Both the position numbers and the translations under genes were made by a program. Of a DNA stretch of 64,000 nt, positions 56,614 to 64,000 are shown one piece after another (position 1 is the first letter of the stretch; each line of letters begins with the position of its first letter). The notes below the pieces were generated by a model. The model did not search any database and was not told where the DNA came from. It saw only the letters and a program-made list of their open reading frames with translations. This DNA comes from Rhizophagus clarus (lineage: Eukaryota; Glomeromycota; Glomeromycetes; Glomerales; Glomeraceae). The stretch covers positions 62,001 through 126,000 of the forward strand of contig BLAL01000026.1 in assembly GCA_015698045.1 (NCBI GenBank), read 5' to 3'.

Positions 56614-59600
56614 ATGTTATTTGGAGGTTTTACGACAGCCTTGCACCAAAAATTAAGTGCAAGAGTCACGGTCTATTTAACAGTTTCAACTTCAGTACCG
56701 CTTCAATTTAAAGTTTACAACTCGGTTAGTAGTCACTAAGAATTTTTCTGTTTTCTTTTTTCATAAAGTCTTATAATTTTGGTGTATTAAAAACAGTTTT
56801 TACAAAAAAGAACGTACTATATTGTTAACAGAAAAGCAAATATTATTAGCTCAACAGTTTTCTTGAAGCATTGCTGGAAACGAGGGCAAAATCAAAACAT
56901 TATCTCAAATGTAACTAAGTATAATTAAGTAATATTTATACTTTTATTATGGTTAATTAGAATGTTATATAACACTTGTAGCCAATATGGAACATTCGCT
57001 ATTTTGCTACCAATACGAAGGCAAAATCTCGAACTGTACTTAAAGATCCTACACCACCCACTTCTCGTCCTCCGGCTGCCATTGATAAGACTATCGAAAC
57101 AACACAAACCTCTACTGATTGGAAAATTATTAAAAATCTAGTCCGTTATATTTGGCCAAGAGATGATCCAGCTGTTAAAATTCGGGTGGTAACTGCCTTA
57201 TCATTGTTGGTTGCAGGCAAAGTAAGTTTTAATTCAAAATTTTGATCAAAGGTTATTGCAACTAATTTTCATATTGTTATTTTCAGCTCCTTAATGTGCA
57301 AGTTCCTTTTTTTTTTAAACATGTAATTGACTCTTTAAATGTTGATATTTCACAATTTGGAACAGTATGGACAATTGCTGGAGCAATGATAATCGGATGC
57401 AAGTGTAACAAATAAATCTCCTATAGATAAAATTATTATTGTATTTAATTCTATTTCGTCTGACCCTTATAGATGGTGCAGCTCGCATTGGTTCGACTGT
57501 GTTTCAAGAATTAAGAAATGCAATATTTGCAAATGTGGCTCAAAAAGCTATTCGTAAGGTTGCTAGGAATGTGTTTTATCACTTGCATCAACTTGATTTA
57601 AATTTCCATTTATCTCGTCAAACTGGTGGTTTAAGTAGAGCTATTGATCGTGGAACGAAGTAAGTTCGTTTTAAATTGGGTGATCATTTGAATACTTGTT
57701 CTAAAAAAATTTTTTTTATTAGGGGTATAAGCTTTTTACTTTCATCCCTTGTTTTTCACGTAATACCCACTGCATTAGAAATATCTATTGTGTGTAGTAT
57801 TTTGGTGAGTTTTTTTCTTTGATTTGTTATTTATGTCTCAATACACAGTTTATTATAATAATAATTAATTATTTCTAGGTATATAATTATGGCACACACT
57901 TTGCAACAGTTACGGCACTTACAATGTTAACTTATACAGTTTTCACCGTTAAGACAACATCATGGCGGTAATTTCTTATGAAAGTTTGTCTCTATGAATA
58001 ACTGTGATTCCATTTATTAAATAATATCTTTATAAATTGATCAAAAAATTTAAAAATTTGAATCTTACAGAACAAAATTCAGAAAAAAGGCCAATCAAGC
58101 TGATAATGAAGCTGCCACAGTTGCAGTTGATTCCTTGATTAATTATGAAGCTGTAAAGTATTTCAACAATGAAAAATTTGAAACAGCGCAGTATGATAAG
58201 GCTTTGGAGAAATATGAGAAAGCATCTCTTAAAATTGCGACCTCTCTTTCTTTCCTAAATTCGGGACAAAATATTATATTTAGTAGTGCATTGACTACTA
58301 TGATGTTTTTGGCTGCTCAAGGAGTTGTTTCAGGTATCTCATTAAATTGGATTGTTCTTGATTAAAATCACATTGCATTTGCTTAAGTTGTGCGATATTT
58401 GTGATTTAAGGGAATCTTACGGTCGGTGATTTGGTGATGGTCAATCAGCTCGTATTTCAACTGTCTTTACCTCTCAATTTTCTCGGTTCGGTATATAGGG
58501 AACTGCGTCAAAGCTTGATTGATATGGACATTATGTTCAATTTACAAGGAGTGAACATTTCTATCAAGGTATATTTATAAAGAATTTCCATTTGTTGTAT
58601 AGAGAATATCTTGTCAAATCAGAATATTTTATTCTGTAGGATTCACCTAACGCAAAACCTTTAATACATAAAGGTGGTGAAATAAAATTTGATGATGTTG
58701 TATTTGGGTACCATCCTGATCGCTTAATTTTGAAAGGAATAAGTTTTACTGTACCCAGAGGAAAGAAAATTGCAGTGGTAGGACCGAGTGGATGTGGGTA
58801 GGTCTTACAATGTTTTATGTACTTTTTCAATAGACCCAGTAATAATGTGGCTAAATGGCACTATATTTTCTTATTCGAATCAGAAATGAGTTCCTGTCCA
58901 CAATTTCTAGTTTCTATTCAAAATAGTTATTTGGCTAACTACATTCCTTGATCTTTTAACAATTTTATTTACAAATGAAAATTTTAGGAAATCAACCATT
59001 CTCCGATTACTTTTCCGTTTTTACGATCCACAGAGTGGTAACATTTATATCGATGGACAAAATATTAAAGATGTGAAATTGGAAAGTTTAAGAGCGAGCA
59101 TCGGTGTTGTACCTCAAGTAACTCGATTAATAATATTTTCATTTGATTTATTAATTAATTAAACAATAATCTTTTAGCGTTTTTTTCAAATCATATCAGG
59201 ATACTTCCCTTTTCAACAATACAATTTATCATAACATTGCATATGGGCAGATAACTGCTGATCGGGACAAGGTTGAATCCGCAGCTAAGCGTGCACGTAT
59301 ACATAATGTTATTATGTCATTGCCAGATAAATACGAAACTCTTGTGGGTGAACGAGGTTTAATGCTTTCTGGAGGCGAAAAACAAAGAATTGCGTTAGCA
59401 AGAACAATCCTGAAAGATCCTCCGATAATATTTTTTGACGAAGCGACTTCTGCTTTGGATGCACATACCGAACAATCACTTTTATCTAATATCCGAAGTG
59501 TCCTTCAGGAGAGTCAAAAAACTAGCATGTTTATTGCACATCACTTAAGTTCTATTGCTGATGCGGGTATATATATAATTTAAATTTTGTTTTTAAATAT

Positions 59601-59812
59601 TAAAAGTTTACATCTGAATTAATATATTTATATTTCAATACTAAGATAAAATAATCGTATTAAGGGATGGAACTATAGTAGAACAAGGAACTCATGATAC
59701 TCTCATGCAAAAAGAGGATGGTATTTATCGAGAGATGTGGTTCACACAAGAAATGTCTGATCCCTCCTTTGAGGAGGAGGAGGAGATCCCTGAATTTCAT
59801 AAAGAAAATTAA
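56614..59812 (+). CDS. ATM1: Atm1/ABCB7-type mitochondrial ABC half-transporter
   Basis: Many small exons end at TAA 59812. The proposed N-terminus (ATG 56614, [20 protein letters not shown]) plus two short exons is rich in Arg/Ser and poor in acids, suiting a mitochondrial presequence; this part is less certain. The membrane domain includes [60 protein letters not shown] and [19 protein letters not shown]. The nucleotide-binding domain has Walker A GPSGCGKST (split by an intron), signature LSGGEKQR, Walker B IIFFDEAT and a His-switch IAHHLS. The EYEKAS and [10 protein letters not shown] segments are typical of the Atm1 subfamily, which exports a glutathione-linked sulphur compound for cytosolic Fe-S assembly. 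The C-terminus is acidic ([14 protein letters not shown]). Confidence 0.9.
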
Positions 59813-59944
59813 TTACAATTTAAAATATATATATTTATAAAAAAAAATAAAATAAAATAAAAATAAAATTTATTTAAATAGAGTTATGATTCATTAGAAA
59901 GATTTATATGATTCGCAGTAAATTGATAGCTAAATATATCTAGT

Positions 59945-61141
59945 TTACGTTGCTAAATTTCGATTATAATAGGTAAGACTTCGCGTTATTTTTTCCCTCC
60001 ATTTTAAAATTCTCCAAACCATTAAAATATATATAGTTGTAACTTCAACTCTCACGATGATCCAACGCCAATCCATGACATTACGCCAATCTTTGACCAA
60101 TGCACCAATTTTCTGCGACAAATTGTTTTTATTTTTCCATGTTCCTTCAATTACCTCCTCTTTTTTCTTTTGAATAGCTTCAAAAATTATTTCTCCACGA
60201 CATATTGGACAAGTAGGTATTGGTCTTAACCTAAGATTTGAATTTTGCCATCCTAAACGCGATGTAACACCGGTAATTCCTAACCATTTAAACATACATT
60301 CTCGATGTGCTACATGATGAGGGACTTTACAATAATTTTCAATAACTCCTAATGAATCCATATTAAAATCATCAGAACAATAATTCCCTATTCCAACTCC
60401 ATAGCATACACAGCAGTCATCGTCTTTTGTATCATCTAATACTCGTCGTCCTTTGATAATCAAACATGTAGAATTACGAATATGCATAAAATGTCTTAAA
60501 AGAAGAAAATGACCAAATTCTTCTATAAAACATGTCGGTAAATAACACCAAAATAATTCTGTTATTAAAGCAACAAATGGCGGAAGAGAAGTGACATGTG
60601 GAGAAGGCAGAGACTAAATGAGATTGTAAATTAATTAGATATCGAAATGATAATATAGAAAGAATTTAAAATACTTGATTACCTTAATTTTCAACCATCG
60701 CAAAAGTGCGTATACAATCTGTAATGATAAATATCATGTACAATGTGATAATCGTCGAATAATTTATAAACCAAATCAATATTATTATTTCTTTTTATCT
60801 GATATTTAAATTTTTACATTAATGTATCCATAGTCTCTGATTTGATAGTGATTGACTCCCAATAACGAATTATATTATTTAAATTATTACTTATCCTACC
60901 AGCATATGACAACACGCCACTATCTTTTTTTCACCTTCAGAAAGTCTTTTACGAAATATCAAAGGTGCGCCACCAACATTTGCTTTGTAAAGCAATAAAT
61001 ATGCTAATTATCACCGTTTATTTAAAATCAATCAGTAAATTGCAATAAAAAAAAATTTTTGAAAAATAGAATACCTTTAGTCCAAGAACTACAAGCCCAT
61101 GCGATGGCAATAATAAACTTTGCGTATTCAGATCGCAACAT
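59945..61141 (-). CDS. RING-variant (RING-CH-like) membrane protein, probable E3 ubiquitin ligase
   Basis: ATG 61141 (MLRSEYAKFIIAIAWACSSW) and short exons at about 60900-61000 (LYKANVGGAPLIFRKRLSEG) and 60680-60718 (IVYALLRWLKIK) lead to a final exon from about 60614 to 59945. A hydrophobic stretch (PPFVALITELFWCYLPTCFI) precedes a variant RING: CCVCYG, CKVPHHVAHRECMFKWL, then CPICRGEI. A possible second membrane segment (TTIYILMVWRILKW) lies near the end. The Cys/His spacing, with His in the fourth or fifth position, fits RING-variant ligases that ubiquitinate membrane proteins. The gene is convergent with the ABC transporter (133 bp apart) and head-to-head with prefoldin. The substrate and organelle are unknown. 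Confidence 0.7.
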
Positions 61142-61277
61142 GTTGAAAGAGTAAAATAATTCATTTCAGTCAATAGTAGATGAGATATTATTAGTCACAA
61201 AACCACGTGATATCAATTTTACATTGAATTTTTTTGTGATAAACGATATGTAATGGTCCTCAAAATTTTAATAAACA
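61142..61277. promoter_or_regulatory. Divergent promoter between the RING gene and prefoldin 2
   Basis: 136 bp between start codons. No distinctive motif recognised. Confidence 0.45.
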
Positions 61278-61835
61278 ATGTCGAGTTCAAAAACGAAAAA
61301 ACTCACTGATCAAGGTAAAATATTTATCTTATTAAATAATTTTTTCCTATTATATAAGCTCTATTGAAACAATATTTCACAGAAATAACGGCTCAGTTTA
61401 ACACTATGAAAACAGAGCTACAGAATATAGCTCAAAAGATCGGGGAATTGGAATCCGAAGCTGACGAACATAAGTGAGAAGTTTTTCTTTACATGAAGAG
61501 TTTCAACATACTTATTTTGTTTTAATGGCTGTTTTGATTTATTTAGGGCAGTTATAGATACATTATCTCCTTTGAATGGTGATCGAAAGTGTTTTCGCTT
61601 GGTCAACGGAGTATTGCTTGAACGCACTGTAAAAGACGTGTTACCCGCTTTGCAAACGAATCATGATGGGGTAAGTGTATAATAAAATTGATTAATTTCT
61701 AGAAATATTAATTGTTATTATTTTTAATAGGTGAAGAACATAATGAATAATCTTGTTCATTCTTACAAAACTAAAGAGGAAGAATTCGCTGCATTTCAAA
61801 AAGAACATAACATTAAAATAGTTTCGAGATCATAA
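61278..61835 (+). CDS. GIM4: Prefoldin subunit 2 (Gim4/PFDN2)
   Basis: Four exons: 61278-61314, 61383-61473, 61547-61670 and 61731-61835; 357 nt, 118 residues. The phase is kept at every border. It begins MSSSKTKKLTDQEITAQFNT and has the beta-class prefoldin layout: an N-terminal coiled-coil helix (KTELQNIAQKIGELESEADE), the beta hairpins with DRKCFRLVNGVLLERTVKDV, and a C-terminal helix (HSYKTKEEEFAAFQKEHNI). Prefoldin is a cytosolic hexamer that hands unfolded actin and tubulin to the CCT chaperonin. Length is normal for the subunit. Confidence 0.93.
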
Positions 61836-61975
61836 ATTCACGAATAATTTTATACGTATATTACATTTTTTCTTCTATTTTTTTTTATTATATTTTATAC
61901 AAATCTGAATAAAAAAAAAAATATTATTCTAAATATGGAAGAAAGAATAAATACAGAAATAAAATATAAATACAT

Positions 61976-62794
61976 TTAACCAGTTATTTCCAAAATTTTT
62001 GTTCTAGATTTATCAGCCAATAGTTTGGCAGTTTTAGCTGTAACTATTATAGGTAAAATATAAATGGTGTAAATCAGGGAAACTACTACTGAAAATAAAA
62101 TTACGATATCTTCATAAACTAAAATACGTAAACAAAAAACGAGTTAAACACGAAAAGTTAACAATAACAATTATTAATTTGAAATGAATTATGGAACTAA
62201 CCTCTATCAAAAATTATATTTGGAAGCGTATTCATTGGAAGGTTTCTTGGATCATAGAATAAAGATACTCTAGTAGACTTTTTAATAATTCCATATTTTT
62301 TCAAAATTCAAATTAAATAATATTCCGTACAATAAAGCCAAGATCAAAAACTTTCCCAATGTAAATATAAATTTTTCACTGGGTTTGTTATTCATATTTA
62401 ACAGACTCACCTTTTGTTGTTGTTCCCTGTTGTTATAGTAAATAATAAAAAAATTAATAAAGGCGTAATAACATCTGATTTGATTAAACATTTTATACTC
62501 ACGAATTGTCATCTAATTTATTTTTTAAATTTCTTATTTCTAATTCTTGTGATGAAATTTTGATAGATAATTCACGCATCAGTTCTTCAACTTTAGTTAT
62601 ATGGTCAAGTTGAAGTTGTTGCACGTCTGACATCGATTCATATGTATTCAAATTTGAGGATTGCTTTTTGATAGTTTCCTCTAAAGTGTTATTTAAGGTG
62701 AGTAGAGACTTATTGGCAATTTTAAGATCAAGGAACTTTCGTTGCGAAAATTTAACGATAAGTATAAAAAGTTAATCCCTGAAATAATTTGAAA

Positions 62795-62826
<32 letters not shown>

Positions 62827-63938
62827 TACGTATATATAAAATATACCTTTCTTTGTATTTTTGGATTAGAAGACATATTAATCAATTCATCTAATTCTTG
62901 GTCAAATTCAACTGCATTTTCTTCTTCATAGTCTTCAATATCATTATTTACATTCATTTGTGCAGAAACAGATATTTTCTTACGAGGTCCAGGATCACTA
63001 TAATGTGATACTACAGTGGATGATTCTATTGGACCACCATATGTGACATCAGACCAACTTTTTTGGTTATTTGACGACGTACTATTATATTGTTGTACAT
63101 TATGTACGTAATTATCATTTTGATACTGTGATAAATAAGAACTGAAATCGGAATTAGTTGTTCGTACTTTTGGCTGTCGAGGTGAGATTTGATTATTACT
63201 ATTATTTAGTGATTTTCCAGGATCACTTCCCCAGGAGACATCTGATCGAGTATCAGAACGAGCATATGTTTGTTCTGACTTAAGAGTGGCATCGGAATTA
63301 GAATCGAACGAAACTTTTCGAGGTTGATTAACAATATTCGATTTTTTATATTGAAAACTAAAATTCCCTTCAGAAATCGTAGATGCTTTTACCCTTGGCC
63401 GTCGTAATACGTTATTACGACCTGATTCATTACTAGTCTCTACCCATGCTGTAGGACTAGTCAATGAAGAATTTTCGTATTGTTCCTGATGATGTTTAGA
63501 TTGTTGCAAATTACTAAAGTCAGAAATTATCATATTTGCTGATACTTTGGCGCGAGCTCCTTTATCAACTTCAGGATTTTCTAAATTCAATCCAGTTTTT
63601 ACTTTATTTTTATCCTGTTCTACTCTTGTAATAGAAGAATCTGACGATTCCGTTTCGTCAGAATCACTCAAATTCTCAGAAGTATCACTCGGGTCTGGAG
63701 ATTCTGTTATTTCTGAAGAATAAGTTTTAAATTTCTCGTGAAAAGTACGAGCATTAATAACGCCTTGCTTTTCACCAGAAACGTTATTACCACTAAAATC
63801 ACTTTTTGCTTGATTAAAAGCTTGGCCCGCCGCACCTAATATTGAGCTATTATTTATTTTAGGTCGTATATTTGCATTAGTAATTTCATCTTTTTGAGCG
63901 CCAGGCGAGCTTTTACCAAACAATTCCTCAAACCCCAT
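61976..63938 (-). CDS. Ser-rich, coiled-coil, membrane-anchored protein, 3' structure unresolved
   Basis: The first exon (62847-63938, 364 codons, MGFEELFGKSSPGAQKDE) is long, Ser/Asn-rich and probably disordered, with an acidic patch (SDPSDTSENLSDSDETESSD-like, about residues 80-100). The next exon (about 62516-62720) is a coiled coil (NNTLEETIKKQSSNL, then VEELMRELSIKISSQELEIR). After it the frame reads EQQQK and a hydrophobic helix (FTLGKFLILALLYGILFNLN) to a stop at 62282. An alternative end uses later exons: FYDPRNLPMNTLPNIIFD and a membrane helix VVVSLIYTIYILPIIVTA, ending at 61976-61978. These do not join in frame with the first ending, so the true splice pattern is open. A coiled-coil plus C-terminal anchor suggests a tether or golgin-like role; this is inference. 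Confidence 0.55.
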
Positions 63939-64000
63939 TAGTTAGATGAATTTAATGTTTAGAAAACCAAAATTCAGATAAGAAATTGCGATTTGCAGAA

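Overview
The window is a strongly AT-rich eukaryotic nuclear sequence. Short GT..AG introns, a 159 kb-style mix of compact housekeeping genes and dense degraded transposons, and the character of the multi-copy protein families point to an early-diverging fungus. An arbuscular mycorrhizal fungus of the Rhizophagus type is the best guess, but this is an inference from family resemblance and was not tested by a search.

Layout. (1) 1-7431: part of a virus-like or Polinton-like element: an A32-type packaging ATPase (+), then on the minus strand a zinc-knuckle protein, a protein with two NPxTGR (2-cysteine-adaptor-like) repeats and a zinc ribbon, a small unknown protein, an OTU-like domain joined to a short protein-primed-type PolB, and a D5-like SF3 helicase. 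The five minus-strand starts share a TAATTAAA-like box 24-36 nt upstream. The ATPase and the polymerase each carry one in-frame stop. The left end lies outside the window. (2) 7436-8006: iteron-like GTTACAGA repeats and a GC-rich island. (3) 8007-14620: two 2523-bp inverted arms, nearly identical, around a 1.57-kb spacer. The right arm is part of a longer Tnp2-like transposase pseudogene (11746-15301); the left arm is a truncated inverted copy with two extra Trp-to-stop changes. (4) 15302-26577: one intact multi-exon unknown gene, one Myb/SANT-like pseudogene, one small coiled-coil gene, satellite-like repeats, a candidate solo LTR, and a four-copy array of exon-like cassettes. (5) 26578-49331: a nest of transposons. 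A degraded hAT element (27921-49323, TSD gtctaaag) contains a Plavaka-type element (28288-46322); its transposase gene is split by a CACTA/Tnp2 element (28954-38712) and by a 1425-bp non-autonomous hAT-like element (41298-42722). A sister non-autonomous element (26578-27912) sits against the outer hAT, using the same 8-bp target. (6) 49325-52160: small MITEs and diverged repeats. (7) 52161-64000: compact conserved genes: BiP/Kar2 Hsp70, bystin/Enp1, an Atm1-type mitochondrial ABC transporter, a RING-variant membrane protein, prefoldin subunit 2 and a Ser-rich coiled-coil membrane protein.

How parts relate. The viral-type genes form a DNA replication and packaging module (polymerase, helicase, ATPase). 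The housekeeping genes serve ER folding, 40S ribosome assembly, mitochondrial Fe-S export, ubiquitination and tubulin/actin folding; two pairs share short divergent promoters. Most transposon coding regions are broken, often by stops where Trp or Arg is expected, which fits G:C-to-A:T decay. Several frameshifts lie in homopolymers and could be sequencing errors.
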